64,000 bases of DNA from an uncultured Anaerococcus sp. (GTDB lineage Bacteria; Bacillota; Clostridia; Tissierellales; Peptoniphilaceae), in assembly GCA_943914475.1 (NCBI GenBank), contig CALUCE010000003.1:67228-131227 (forward strand). Reading direction: 5' to 3'. Positions 17,568 to 26,903 of this stretch are shown piece by piece; position 1 is the stretch's first letter; the number at the start of each line of letters is the position of its first letter. The notes under the pieces were generated by a model that saw only the letters and a program-made list of their open reading frames with translations, searched no databases and was not told where the DNA came from. The translations under genes were made by a program, and so were the position numbers.

Positions 17568-18515
17568 CTAATCTTCTGATTCTTTTTCCTTTTTAACAAG
17601 ATTTATGTTGTAATTAACTTCCTTATCTTCATCATAAATTTCTACATTATCTGGAAGAAGTACTCCTATTTTTCCTTCTTGGTTTGTCTTAATACCTGTA
17701 ATGTCAACTATTTGTGTATCAAGTTCATCTACCTTGCTTAAAACTGACTTATCTCCCTTAATAATTATAGAGTTTGGAGTAACCTTGGCAGACTTGATTT
17801 TATAGTCTTCTCCAACATCTCCCTTGGTAACCAGCTTTATAGGAACTTCCTTGGTTTCTGATACCTTAAAGGATAGGGAAATTTGACTGGCTGATAGGGA
17901 AACCCCTTCAACTTTTTCTCCTTTTTCGTCCAAGGCTTCAAGGTCTATATTATGAATCTTTCCATTGAGGAAGTCTTCCTTGTCGACAACAGCCCTAAGC
18001 TCTTCGACTTTTTCTACCTTAGACCTTATACCCCTTACGCTTACCTTATCAGGGTACATTTCATTTACTTCTACTATCCTTCCCTCCCTAAGCTTATCTT
18101 TTATATCAAGCTTTGGAGTTAGCTTCTTTTCTATGACCTTTTCTATCCTAAGATTTACTTTTTTAGGTTCTATATCTACTACCTTAACTCCTGTAGGAGT
18201 ATCTACATTGATATTTAAAGATCTTATTCCTTCAGAAGGTGATTGGAGATCAACACTTGCCACCAAGTCTTCATTATCAATATTTAAGATATCCGACCTA
18301 GATGCTTCTACCTTGACGTTTACAGATTCAACTTGATCATTGCCTACAAGTTCATAGCCTTGGTTTTGGATATTTTCAAGGTTTCTTATGGACAAGGGAA
18401 CATTTCTTATAGTCTTGGTCAAGGAAGGATTTGTGGTTGTCATAACGAAAGCCCACATAAAGATAGCAACTATTATAGACATTATGATTAATTGTTTATC
18501 TTTTTTATCATCCAT
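17568..18515 (-). CDS. cdaR: YbbR-domain regulator of diadenylate cyclase (CdaR)
   Basis: 315 aa. One N-terminal membrane helix (about 9-26) is followed by several YbbR-type beta repeats outside the membrane (for example residues 45-130 and 130-290) and a short acidic-basic tail. CdaR binds CdaA and modulates c-di-AMP synthesis. It starts 3 bp after cdaA with a GAGGAG site. The usual third partner, glmM, is not here; cca takes its place. Confidence 0.9.
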   Translation of the reverse strand: MDDKKDKQLIIMSIIVAIFMWAFVMTTTNPSLTKTIRNVPLSIRNLENIQNQGYELVGNDQVESVNVKVEASRSDILNIDNEDLVASVDLQSPSEGIRSLNINVDTPTGVKVVDIEPKKVNLRIEKVIEKKLTPKLDIKDKLREGRIVEVNEMYPDKVSVRGIRSKVEKVEELRAVVDKEDFLNGKIHNIDLEALDEKGEKVEGVSLSASQISLSFKVSETKEVPIKLVTKGDVGEDYKIKSAKVTPNSIIIKGDKSVLSKVDELDTQIVDITGIKTNQEGKIGVLLPDNVEIYDEDKEVNYNINLVKKEKESED

Positions 18516-18518
18516 AGC

Positions 18519-19325
18519 TTACTCCTCTTCCTTACTTAAAAGTGTTTTTTCCTCATTGCCAAGTTCTGTCAAGAGTCTCTTCTTTAAAGACTCCTCGTCA
18601 AAGTACCTATTGATAACTCCATTTTCCACAAGGGAAATAATACCTGTTTCTTCTGAAACTACAACCACTACACAGTCACTTCTTTCAGAAATACCAAGGG
18701 CTGCCCTGTGTCTGGTACCCAGCTCTTTGGATACTGTATTGGATGTTGTAAGAGGTAGGTAGCAGGCCGCAGCTGTGATAGTATCGTTTGATATTATAAC
18801 TGCTCCGTCGTGAAGTGGAGTATTTGGTATAAATATATTGATCAAAAGCTCACTTGAAACATCAGCTCCAAGTCTTGTTCCACTTTCTATAATGTCATTT
18901 AGACCAACCTTTCTTTCAAGGACAACTAGGGCTCCTATCTTTTGTCTGGACAAAGAGCTCATAGCCATGACAAGTTCATCTATTGTTTTTTCGTTTTTCT
19001 TGGCAGAGCTTGATATAAAGACTTTTCTACCTCTACCTATTCTTTCTAAGGCAGAACGTAGCTCAGGTTGAAATACAACTATGATAAATACCAAAGAAAC
19101 TGTCAAGAATTGATTCATCACCCAGGAAACTGTATTGAGGTTGAAAATATCTGCAAAGGAAGCAAAGATTAAGACTAGGATAAAGCCTTTTAATACTTGC
19201 TCTGCCCTTGTGTTTCTTAAAAGTGAAAAAAGTTTGTAAACGACAAAGGCTATAATTGCAATATCTATAATATCTGTAACTCTAATAAGTGCCAATGATG
19301 TAAAAATATTTTGTAATAATCCCAA
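18519..19325 (-). CDS. cdaA: membrane diadenylate cyclase CdaA
   Basis: 268 aa with three N-terminal membrane helices (about 12-32, 45-60, 68-86) and a DAC domain carrying the catalytic DGA (173-175) and RHR (205-207) motifs. It makes the essential messenger c-di-AMP from two ATP at the membrane. The start codon is TTG at 19325, seven bases after a very strong AAGGAGGGGG site. Followed by cdaR. Confidence 0.95.
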   Translation of the reverse strand: MGLLQNIFTSLALIRVTDIIDIAIIAFVVYKLFSLLRNTRAEQVLKGFILVLIFASFADIFNLNTVSWVMNQFLTVSLVFIIVVFQPELRSALERIGRGRKVFISSSAKKNEKTIDELVMAMSSLSRQKIGALVVLERKVGLNDIIESGTRLGADVSSELLINIFIPNTPLHDGAVIISNDTITAAACYLPLTTSNTVSKELGTRHRAALGISERSDCVVVVVSEETGIISLVENGVINRYFDEESLKKRLLTELGNEEKTLLSKEEE

Positions 19326-19387
19326 TTTTCCCCCTCCTTATCTTTATATATTATATGGTTTTTTTGAAAAAAATCCTCTTTTTTGCA

Positions 19388-19430
19388 AAGAAAAAGACGA
19401 GTCCTTATGCTAAAGTACAAGGACTCGTCT
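19388..19430 (-). terminator. terminator after the first Ltp-type pseudogene
   Basis: Perfect 12-bp arms AGACGAGTCCTT (19395-19406) and AAGGACTCGTCT (19419-19430), then TTTTTCTTT on the minus strand. Confidence 0.88.
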
Positions 19431-19446
19431 ATTCTATTCAAAATTT

Positions 19447-20238
19447 TTACTTATCTTCAAATATTTTCTCTACTGCAGCTTCTGCTTGATCCTTAGTAAA
19501 GCCTTGGAATTTTACCAATACGACCTTTAAGTCATCCTTTTTCCCTTTGTTTATATCATACTTATACATGGTGTAGGATGTCTGTACCGCCTGATCTACC
19601 CAAAATTCTTGGTCATACTTATCAGCAGCATATTCTGCTTCTGATTCTTTAAAAGAATACTTTTTGGTTAAGTTAAAAATAAGACTTCTTCTTGAAAAAC
19701 TCTCTTTTTCAAATAAAGTTTCTGACCTTCTGTAGGCGTTCTCCTTATAGTCGATGCCTGCATGGTCTGCCGCAAAGATTGCGACCTCATCAGTAATCTT
19801 ATACTTCTTTAACTGTTCAATAAGCTCAGCTCTAGAAAGTGCTAGTCTAGAGTTGATTTCTTTGGCCTTATCAATAGCAAAAAGCTGACCTTTACTTAAG
19901 TCTTCTTCGCTATCTTCCTTTCCTTCTAATTTATCCAGATAGTCTTCTGCCTTTTCAATTGATTTTTCGACATCTTTAAGTGCCTCATTAAGCACTTTTT
20001 CATATTTTTTATAAGACTCAGGCATGGTTTCCTTTATATATTCTATACCATTCATCTTTTCTTTTAAATTTTCTATTTTCGCCTTAATTTCTTCCTTAGT
20101 ATCAAAATCATTATTTTCATCTGCATAGGCAAGATTCGCGGGATTATATGACAAAACTTGCTCATTTTTCACAAAGCCTATAGAAAGTCACAAGCCCAAG
20201 GCAAGAGCCGAAGCCAGAACTTTTTTCTTAAGTTTCAT
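19447..20238 (-). pseudogene. secreted protein with Ltp-type repeats, interrupted by TGA in the signal peptide
   Basis: The full frame starts at an ATG (20238) with a good GGAGG site and encodes a signal peptide (MKLKKKVLASALALGL), then an in-frame TGA at 20190-20188 (codon 17). The remainder is an open 241-codon frame whose first possible start is a GTG at 20172. The mature part has a coiled-coil-like region (about 30-90 after the stop) and three repeats of the host-cell-surface-exposed lipoprotein (Ltp) kind: SRAELIEQLKKY, FSRRSLIFNL and a shorter third. AYA/DE would be the signal peptidase I site. The neighbouring paralog has GGA at the position of the TGA, so one base change explains the stop. 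If not read through, no secreted product is made. Confidence 0.85.
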
Positions 20239-20307
20239 ATTTCCTCCATTGTATATGATTTCAATATATATTTACCCAGCAAATGAGTTTTTAAAATTTG
20301 GATATAA

Positions 20308-20358
20308 AAAAGACAAAGTTTTAGGAGTTTGACTTATCTCCATAAAACATTGTCTTTT
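20308..20358 (-). terminator. terminator after the second Ltp-type pseudogene
   Basis: AAAAGACAA...GTTTTA...GGAG pairs with CTCC...TAAAAC...TTGTCTTTT with two single-base bulges or mismatches. The minus-strand continuation is T-rich (CTTTTTTATAT). Confidence 0.78.
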
Positions 20359-20365
20359 AATAATT

Positions 20366-21163
20366 TTACTTATTTAATAATAATTTTGTTGCTTCTTCTG
20401 CTTGGTATTCAGTGAAGTCATGCATGGTTAATCTTTCCTTTATATAAGATTCATTGCCTTCTTTAATCATTATAGGCCATTCATTCTTCATAAATCTCAC
20501 ACCTTGCTTAATCCAAAATTCATCTGTGTCATACCTATTAGCAGCTTGGATAGCTTCGGATTCTATATAGTAAAAGTCTTTTAGTCTACCTATAAGACGT
20601 TCTTTAGAATAGGCATCATATTCTAAAAGTGTTTTTGCTTTCCTATCAGCATTTTTATTATAATCAATTCCTGAATGGTCTGCTGCAAATTCAGTATCAT
20701 CGGATGAAATATTGTACTTTTCAAGCTCCCATATTAGTGATTTCCTAGAGTATGGCGCTTCTTTATTTATTTCCATAGCTTTTTTAATAGCAGCAGCTTG
20801 TGTTTTTGTATAGTTAGGATTTGTTTCTTCTGGCTTTTCTACATTACCTTCAATTCTAGCTAGATAAGCTTCTGCCTTTGCTATAGATGCTTCTACTTAT
20901 TTTACTGCAGCATTGATTACGCTTTCGTATCTTTTGGTTGTTTCTGGCATTTTTTCTTTGATAAATTCTATACCAGCAAATTTTACCTTAGATTTTTCTA
21001 TGGTTTCCTTGATTTTTTTGATGGTGGATGGGTTAACCTTTTCAGCCGCATAGGAAATTTTAACTGGTTTATAAGTTAAATGACTTTCTTCCTTGGCTAA
21101 ACCTAGTCCACATCCTAGTCCTAGAGCAAGTCCTAGGGCAAGAAGTTTTTTACTATTTTTCAT
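20366..21163 (-). pseudogene. secreted protein with Ltp-type repeats, interrupted by an in-frame TAA
   Basis: The ATG at 21163 has an AGGAGG site and a signal peptide (LALGLALGLGCGLGLA, likely cut after SYA). The frame continues to a TAA at 20899-20897 (codon 89) and then stays open to 20366. The joined protein of about 265 residues is homologous over its whole length to the next gene: IKEKMPET.KRYE, a VE.SI.KAE.YL coiled region, then PYSRKSLIWELEKYNIS and YSKERLIGRLKDFY Ltp-type repeats. The stop lies in the coiled region where the paralog has Asp. The second half alone lacks a start with a ribosome binding site. Decayed or readthrough gene; tandem duplicate of the neighbour. Confidence 0.85.
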
Positions 21164-21238
21164 ACATTCCTCCTTGATTTACTTCTATAATCTATAGTAG
21201 CAAAATACCAGGTTTTAATAAAGTCTATTTTATGGCAA

Positions 21239-21264
21239 GTAAAAAGGACAGGTTAACCTGTCCT
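21239..21264 (-). terminator. terminator after the ZIP transporter gene
   Basis: The perfect palindrome GGACAGG-TTAA-CCTGTCC (21246-21263), followed by TTTTT on the minus strand. Confidence 0.82.
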
Positions 21265-21284
21265 CAAATAATGCTTATCTTATC

Positions 21285-22076
21285 TTATCCTAGCATAACA
21301 TCCAAAATCATCATTATACAAAAACCTACAGCAAAACCTATAGTACCTAGGTTGGTGTGGTTTTCGTCTTCTCCTGTTGCTTCTGGAACTAGCTCTTCTA
21401 CAACTACATACATCATCGCTCCTGCAGCAAAGGATAAAAGGTATGGCAAGATTGGCACCAAGATACTTGATAGAACTATGGTTAAAAATCCTGCTATAGG
21501 CTCTACTACACCCGACCAAACGCCCATCCTAAAAGACTTTCCCTTTCCAACGCCTTCAGCTCTTAAAGGCATAGAGATAATTGCTCCTTCTGGGAAGTTT
21601 TGGATGGCTATACCTATGGATAAGGCTATGGCAGCCGCCATGGTCATATCATTGCCATATTTGGCTCCTGCTAGGGCTACTCCAACTGCCATTCCTTCTG
21701 GAACGTTGTGGATTACTACTGCCAAAACTAGCATGGTAGTCTTTCTCATAGATCCTGACGACATACCTTCTGGTACCTCTGAATCTATGTGTTGGTGAGG
21801 AATAAGTACATCCAATAATAAGAGGAAGAATATTCCTACCATAAAGCCTATTACTGCTGGCAACCACTGCATCCTACCCAGCTTATCTTCTACCATCTCC
21901 ATGGATGGCATGATTAAGGACCAGATAGATGCAGCAACCATTACCCCTGCAGCGAAACCTGACAGAGTTTTTTGTAATTTTACATTCAATTGATCTCTCA
22001 TCAGAAACACCATGGCTGAACCAAGTGATGTTCCTATAAGAGGTATCAATAGTCCTAGTATTATTTCCTTGCTCAA
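21285..22076 (-). CDS. ZIP family metal transporter
   Basis: 263 aa, about eight membrane helices. The metal-site motifs HNVPEGMAVG (helix IV) and NFPEGAIISMPL (helix V) are typical of bacterial ZIP/ZupT/GufA-type zinc or divalent metal importers. The central loop contains HQHID. The start is TTG at 22076 behind GAAGGT. Last gene of a six-gene operon that begins with the AI-2E-type permease; the link to glycogen metabolism is not obvious. Confidence 0.88.
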   Translation of the reverse strand: MSKEIILGLLIPLIGTSLGSAMVFLMRDQLNVKLQKTLSGFAAGVMVAASIWSLIMPSMEMVEDKLGRMQWLPAVIGFMVGIFFLLLLDVLIPHQHIDSEVPEGMSSGSMRKTTMLVLAVVIHNVPEGMAVGVALAGAKYGNDMTMAAAIALSIGIAIQNFPEGAIISMPLRAEGVGKGKSFRMGVWSGVVEPIAGFLTIVLSSILVPILPYLLSFAAGAMMYVVVEELVPEATGEDENHTNLGTIGFAVGFCIMMILDVMLG

Positions 22077-22089
22077 TTTTTACCTTCTT

Positions 22090-24465
22090 TTATATTAATT
22101 TCCAAATATCTTTACCATATTCTCTAATGGTCCTATCTGATGAGAAGAAACCTGAATTTGCTATATTTATCAGACATTTCTTGGCCCAAGTTTCCTTATC
22201 TCTGTAATCCTTGTTGATATCTTCATGGGCTTGCCTATATGATTCGAAGTCTTTTAATAGGTAGTATTGGTCTCCCTTTGATCCATCTTGTCTGTTTACA
22301 AGTTCATTGTAGATATCAAGTAGCATATAAGAGTTATCATCCTTTAGCTCACCTGATACCAAACTATACACTGCATCTCTTATTTCTGGATTTTGGTGGT
22401 AATAGTAAAGCGGATCATAGCTTGGAGCAATTTCTTGTAATTCTTCTACTGTAGCTCCAAACCTGTAGTTATTTTCTTCTCCAGCATATTCAAAAATCTC
22501 CACATTGGCACCATCCAAGGTTCCAAGGGTTAGGGCTCCATTTAGCATAAATTTCATATTTCCTGTACCTGAAGCTTCCTTACCCGCTGTAGATATTTGT
22601 TCTGAAACATCGGCAGCTGGGAAGATTTTTTCTCCATAAGTTACCCTGTAGTTATTTACAAAAACAACCTTTAGTTTGTCATTTACATCTGGGTCATTGT
22701 TTACAACTCTAGCTACTTCATTGGCAAATTTAATCATTGCCTTAGCCCTAAAGTATCCAGGTGCAGCCTTTCCTCCTAGGATAAAAGTTGTTGGATAAAA
22801 GTCCATATCAGGATTATTCTTTAGCTTGTGGTAGAGATAAACTATATGAAGGATGTTTAGGTGTTGTCTTTTGTACTCGTGAATTCTCTTAACTTGGATA
22901 TCAAAGATTGAATTTGGATCAATTGATACATTTTCATGTTTTAGTATATATTTGGCTAGGTCTTTTTTGTTTGCTTGTTTGATTTGGTAGAGCTCATCTA
23001 GGGCTTTTTTATCATCAACAAATTTTTCCAAGCCTTTTAGTTTAGTTAAATCATAAATCCAATCATCAGATCCTAATTTTTCTGTAATAAAGTTTGTAAG
23101 CCTTCTGTTTGAGTAAACCAGCCACCTACGTGGTGTTATACCATTGGTCTTGTTGTTAAATTTCTCAGGCATTAGCTCATACCATTGCTTGAAGGTGTCG
23201 ATTTTTAAAATTCCTGAGTGAATTTCTGCAACTCCATTTACAGAGACTGACATTACTATAGCTAGATTCGCCATCAAAACATGGTCATCTTTTATAATCC
23301 TGTACTTATCAATTGCAGCATCTGATAGACCTTGCTTTTTAAATCCTTTAACCAAGTCATCGTTTATTCTAAAGATAATCTCCTTACATCTTGGAGAAAC
23401 TTCAGAAAGTATATCCAGACTCCATCTTTCTAAGGCTTCTGGAAGGACTGTGTGGTTGGTAAAGGCAAAGGTCTTTGACGCAATCTTGTAGGCTTCTTCG
23501 TAAGAAATATTATTTTCATCAACTAAAACCCTGATTAATTCTGGTATGGCCATAATTGGGTGAGTGTCGTTTAGTTGAATAATATGGTATTTGGCAAAGT
23601 TTTCAAACTTTAGGTCTTCTGGGAAGTATCTCTTGTACTTTTCAACCATGTCTTGGATAGATGCAGAACAGAAGAAGTATTGTTGTTTTAGTCTTAAAAC
23701 TTTACCAGCTCTTTGGATATCATTTGGATATAAAACCCTGGTTATATCTTCAGCCCTATTTTTTTCTGCTACGGCATCATCATATTCAAAGTTGTTAAAC
23801 TTTTGGAAGTCAAACTCTTCAAATGGTTCTGCTTGCCATAATCTTAGGGTATTAACTTGACCATTTTTATAACCAACTATAGGCATATCGTAAGGAACCG
23901 CCTTTACTATTTGGTTCCTAAACTTAACTACTTTAGAATCTGAGTCAACCCTGATTGACCAAGAATCTCCATCCTTTAGCCAGTGGTCACCCTTTTCTAC
24001 TTGGAAGCCATTTTCCATATATTGCTTGAAAAGTCCTTCCCTGTATCTTACTCCGTAACCATACATATTAAGCTTTTCTGTAGCACCTGAATCCATAAAA
24101 CAGGCAGCTAGTCTTCCCAGCCCTCCATTACCAAGGGCGGCATCGTCTTCATAGTTTTCTATGGCTTCAAAATCTATGCCCATTTCTGCAAGTATCTCTT
24201 TTACTTCATCATAAATACCTAGGTTTATAAGGTTGTTACCAAGAGATCTACCTACTAGAAATTCTGCAGAGAAATAATAGGCCTTTCTTGATTTTCTAGA
24301 TTTGTTCTTACACTCTCTCCAATCTTGGTTTATTCTTTCCATGATGGTGGCACAAAGAGCATGGTACTTATCCTTATCGCTAGTTTCATCAAAATTCTTT
24401 AGAGTTATCCTTTGTAGGTTTTCTACATAGTCGTCCATAAACTTATTCTTATCTAAAACGTTCAT
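22090..24465 (-). CDS. glgP: glycogen/maltodextrin phosphorylase
   Basis: 791 aa, full length for GT35 phosphorylases. The substrate motifs NDTHP and TNHTVLPEALERW are present, and the pyridoxal phosphate lysine lies in EASGTGNMKFMLNGALTLGT. It releases glucose 1-phosphate from alpha-1,4-glucans. It starts one base after malQ, the enzyme that reshapes short maltodextrins, so the pair degrades glycogen or maltodextrin. No glycogen synthesis genes are seen here. Confidence 0.94.
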   Translation of the reverse strand: MNVLDKNKFMDDYVENLQRITLKNFDETSDKDKYHALCATIMERINQDWRECKNKSRKSRKAYYFSAEFLVGRSLGNNLINLGIYDEVKEILAEMGIDFEAIENYEDDAALGNGGLGRLAACFMDSGATEKLNMYGYGVRYREGLFKQYMENGFQVEKGDHWLKDGDSWSIRVDSDSKVVKFRNQIVKAVPYDMPIVGYKNGQVNTLRLWQAEPFEEFDFQKFNNFEYDDAVAEKNRAEDITRVLYPNDIQRAGKVLRLKQQYFFCSASIQDMVEKYKRYFPEDLKFENFAKYHIIQLNDTHPIMAIPELIRVLVDENNISYEEAYKIASKTFAFTNHTVLPEALERWSLDILSEVSPRCKEIIFRINDDLVKGFKKQGLSDAAIDKYRIIKDDHVLMANLAIVMSVSVNGVAEIHSGILKIDTFKQWYELMPEKFNNKTNGITPRRWLVYSNRRLTNFITEKLGSDDWIYDLTKLKGLEKFVDDKKALDELYQIKQANKKDLAKYILKHENVSIDPNSIFDIQVKRIHEYKRQHLNILHIVYLYHKLKNNPDMDFYPTTFILGGKAAPGYFRAKAMIKFANEVARVVNNDPDVNDKLKVVFVNNYRVTYGEKIFPAADVSEQISTAGKEASGTGNMKFMLNGALTLGTLDGANVEIFEYAGEENNYRFGATVEELQEIAPSYDPLYYYHQNPEIRDAVYSLVSGELKDDNSYMLLDIYNELVNRQDGSKGDQYYLLKDFESYRQAHEDINKDYRDKETWAKKCLINIANSGFFSSDRTIREYGKDIWKLI

Positions 24466-24466
24466 A

Positions 24467-25972
24467 TTAACCTCTTTCGTATAATCTTGCTAGTACTTTA
24501 ATTTTTTGAGGAAGGTCTGTTTTAAAATCTTCCTTACTGGCTCTCCATTTCCAATTCTCTCCAAGAGTTCCTGGAGAGTTGATCCTTGCATCATTACCCA
24601 GGCCCAAGAAATCTTGGATCTCAAACATGCTTACAGCAGCAACTGACGCCATCAACCTTCTGATTATCTTCCACAAATATAAGTCTAGGTCTTCTCCTTC
24701 TAGGTCAAAGTAAGCTTCAACCATTTCCATCTTATCATCTTCTAAATTTTCAAGCCATCCCATAAGGGTGTCTGAATCATGGGTTGATCCATAAACTATG
24801 GAATTTCTCTTGTAGTTATGTGGAAGGTAGTCGCTAGTAAAGTCTTCTCCAAAGGCAAACTGGATAACATTCATACCTGGATAACCCAAGGATGCCATAA
24901 GTTCTCTTACCTCGTCTGTTATAAGGCCCAAGTCCTCTGCTATGAACTTGCCATCAGGAAATTTCTTTTTAACCATATCAAAAAATTCATATGGCTTAGC
25001 CTTTACCCACTGGCCATATTTGGCTGTATCATCTTCAGCAGGTATTTCATAATAGGCCTCAAATCCCCTAAAGTGGTCAAGCCTTAGCATATCAAATAGC
25101 CTTAGGTTCATCTCTATTCTTTTTTCCCAGAAGGTGAAATTATCTTTTCCCATTTTCTCCCGGTCATAAAGAGGGTTCCCCCAAAGCTGGCCATCTTCTG
25201 AAAATCCATCTGGAGGACAACCTCCAACTGCTATTGGATTTTTTTCATCGTCAAGCTTTAGTATCTGAGAATTTGCCCAGGCATCTGCAGAATCTAGGGC
25301 GAGATATATAGGAAGATCTCCTATAATTTCTATCTTGTGTCTGTTAGTATAAGCCTTTAGTTCTTCCCATTGCTTGAAAAAGATATATTGGATAAAGACA
25401 TAAAAGTCTACTTGATCCTTATTTTTCTTGTAGAATTTATTGAGGGCAGTTTTCTTCCTATCCCTTAAGTCATCTGGAAATTCCATCCAGGAAACATCCA
25501 GATATTCCTTTTTGATAGCCATATAAAGAGCATAATCTTCTATCCAATAGGCTTCTTTTTTCCTAAATTCTTTAATTTCCTTATCAAACTTACCCTTGGC
25601 ATTTTCAAAGGCCTTCTCTAGTACCCTAAACCTGTTGTTGTACATCTTTGAATAGTCGATATAGTTTTTGTTTTCTCCAAAGTCAACATTTTCATAGTCT
25701 TCCTTTTCCAAAAGCCCATCTTCTTCTAATAAGTCCAAATCAATAAAATATGGGTTTCCAGCAAAGGAAGAGAAAGATTGGTAGGGACTATCTCCATAGG
25801 ATGTTGGCCCTAGGGGCAAGATTTGCCAGTAGTGGATATTGGCTTCTGAAAAAAAGTCCACCACTTCATAGGCTTCTCTACCCAAAGTTCCTATTCCGTA
25901 GTCAGAAGGAATAGAAAATATGGGCATAATCACACCATTAGATTTCTTTAGTCTTTGTCTTTTTTCTGTCAT
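24467..25972 (-). CDS. malQ: 4-alpha-glucanotransferase
   Basis: 501 aa, GH77 family. SIPSDYGIGTLG (22-33), YWQILPLGPTSYGDSPYQS, the nucleophile region LRLDHFRGFEAYYEIP and the acid/base region FIAEDLG...HDSDT are all visible. It transfers glucan segments between maltodextrins, giving chains long enough for the phosphorylase encoded next. It starts 8 bp after the YqfO-like gene, within the same operon. Confidence 0.95.
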   Translation of the reverse strand: MTEKRQRLKKSNGVIMPIFSIPSDYGIGTLGREAYEVVDFFSEANIHYWQILPLGPTSYGDSPYQSFSSFAGNPYFIDLDLLEEDGLLEKEDYENVDFGENKNYIDYSKMYNNRFRVLEKAFENAKGKFDKEIKEFRKKEAYWIEDYALYMAIKKEYLDVSWMEFPDDLRDRKKTALNKFYKKNKDQVDFYVFIQYIFFKQWEELKAYTNRHKIEIIGDLPIYLALDSADAWANSQILKLDDEKNPIAVGGCPPDGFSEDGQLWGNPLYDREKMGKDNFTFWEKRIEMNLRLFDMLRLDHFRGFEAYYEIPAEDDTAKYGQWVKAKPYEFFDMVKKKFPDGKFIAEDLGLITDEVRELMASLGYPGMNVIQFAFGEDFTSDYLPHNYKRNSIVYGSTHDSDTLMGWLENLEDDKMEMVEAYFDLEGEDLDLYLWKIIRRLMASVAAVSMFEIQDFLGLGNDARINSPGTLGENWKWRASKEDFKTDLPQKIKVLARLYERG

Positions 25973-25980
25973 ACTAACTC

Positions 25981-26292
25981 CTAAAGTAACTCAACCATGT
26001 TTATAACCGGCTCTTCATAAGCATGGTTTTCTTTTATAATTTCTAAGGTTTTATCCTTGTCATTGGCTAGTATCCTAAATTCAAGTTTTATCTCTTCTAT
26101 GGCAGCAACTTCTCCTAGCTTGCCTTCGGTTGGGTCTGCTCCCTCCAAGGGCCTAAAGTGTCCAGTAACTCTGGTTTCAGAGTAGACACTATCATAGTGG
26201 CCATATTTTAAAATGTCCTTGTCATTAAGGGCGGCTATCATTTTTTCCTTATTATAAATAGGTAAAAATACTTCTACTTTAATAAATTTCAT
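25981..26292 (-). CDS. stand-alone YqfO/Nif3-like CutA-fold domain protein
   Basis: 103 aa. The pattern KVEVFLPIYNKEKM...YGHYDSVYS...GHFRPLEGADPTEG...VAAIEEIKLEFRI...YEEPVINMVEL equals the ferredoxin/CutA-like domain inserted in YqfO-type Nif3 proteins, here without the Nif3 body. The biochemical function of this domain family is unknown; some relatives bind metal or small ligands. ATGA overlap with the preceding putative peptidase gene. Confidence 0.75.
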   Translation of the reverse strand: MKFIKVEVFLPIYNKEKMIAALNDKDILKYGHYDSVYSETRVTGHFRPLEGADPTEGKLGEVAAIEEIKLEFRILANDKDKTLEIIKENHAYEEPVINMVELL

Positions 26293-26903
26293 GAATCTGT
26301 CCTTTCAAAATACATAAAACCTGTATAGGTTCTAAATTGTCTGGAAAATTCTCTCAAAGATATGACATACCTTCTTCCCCAAGATGAAATGGTAAGTAGG
26401 TAATCGTCTATTTTATCTTCTATCTCGGTTATCACAACTCCGTGGTGTGTCATGACATCGACCTTGCTTCCTGCCCAGTTAAAGAATATCACTGGGCAAT
26501 CCTTGGCAAGTCCTTCTTTGATAAAGCGTGCTACATGGTTGATGTTTTTCCTACAAATAAGACTATCATTTAAAAAATACGCCTTAAGGTTTAGGTAATA
26601 ATCACGTCTTAGCCTATTTACCTTAAGATCAAGGACCTTGGCAGAAGGTATGCCATAGACCTTGGGCCTAAGAATCTTATAAAACCAGTATTGGTAGTCA
26701 TTGTATTCTTCTATGGTGAACTTATCCTTGGGTCTGTACAAGTAAAGATAGACATTGGTAAAGGCAGTTACCACACAGGACCTGTCCCTATAAAATTTAG
26801 GAACTTTTCTGTATTTTAGATTTTCCTGGTGACCACCATAATGAATCTTTCCATTTTCTATCACTGGTACAAATTCACCAAGTTTAGATCTTTTTAATTT
26901 CAT
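26289..26903 (-). CDS. putative papain-like (C39-type) cysteine peptidase
   Basis: 204 aa. A Cys near the N-terminus (C43 in RDRSCVVTAFTN), a later HHG (H153/H154 in MTHHGVVITE) and an SWG motif (174-176 in ISSWGRRYVI) follow the order of the Cys-His-Asn/Trp core of papain-fold peptidases. No signal peptide, so it is probably cytosolic. Overlaps the AI-2E-type permease gene and the YqfO-like gene by four bases each. The exact family is not recognised and activity is inferred from residues only. Confidence 0.5.
   Translation of the reverse strand: MKLKRSKLGEFVPVIENGKIHYGGHQENLKYRKVPKFYRDRSCVVTAFTNVYLYLYRPKDKFTIEEYNDYQYWFYKILRPKVYGIPSAKVLDLKVNRLRRDYYLNLKAYFLNDSLICRKNINHVARFIKEGLAKDCPVIFFNWAGSKVDVMTHHGVVITEIEDKIDDYLLTISSWGRRYVISLREFSRQFRTYTGFMYFERTDS

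Noticed and set aside
20188..20190. TGA as a selenocysteine codon
   Set aside because: It is in a signal peptide, the paralog has Gly at the aligned site, and no SECIS-like hairpin follows. A GGA to TGA mutation is simpler.
21232..21798. 188-codon open frame on the plus strand
   Set aside because: Antisense to the ZIP transporter, which has full family motifs. No homology-like features.
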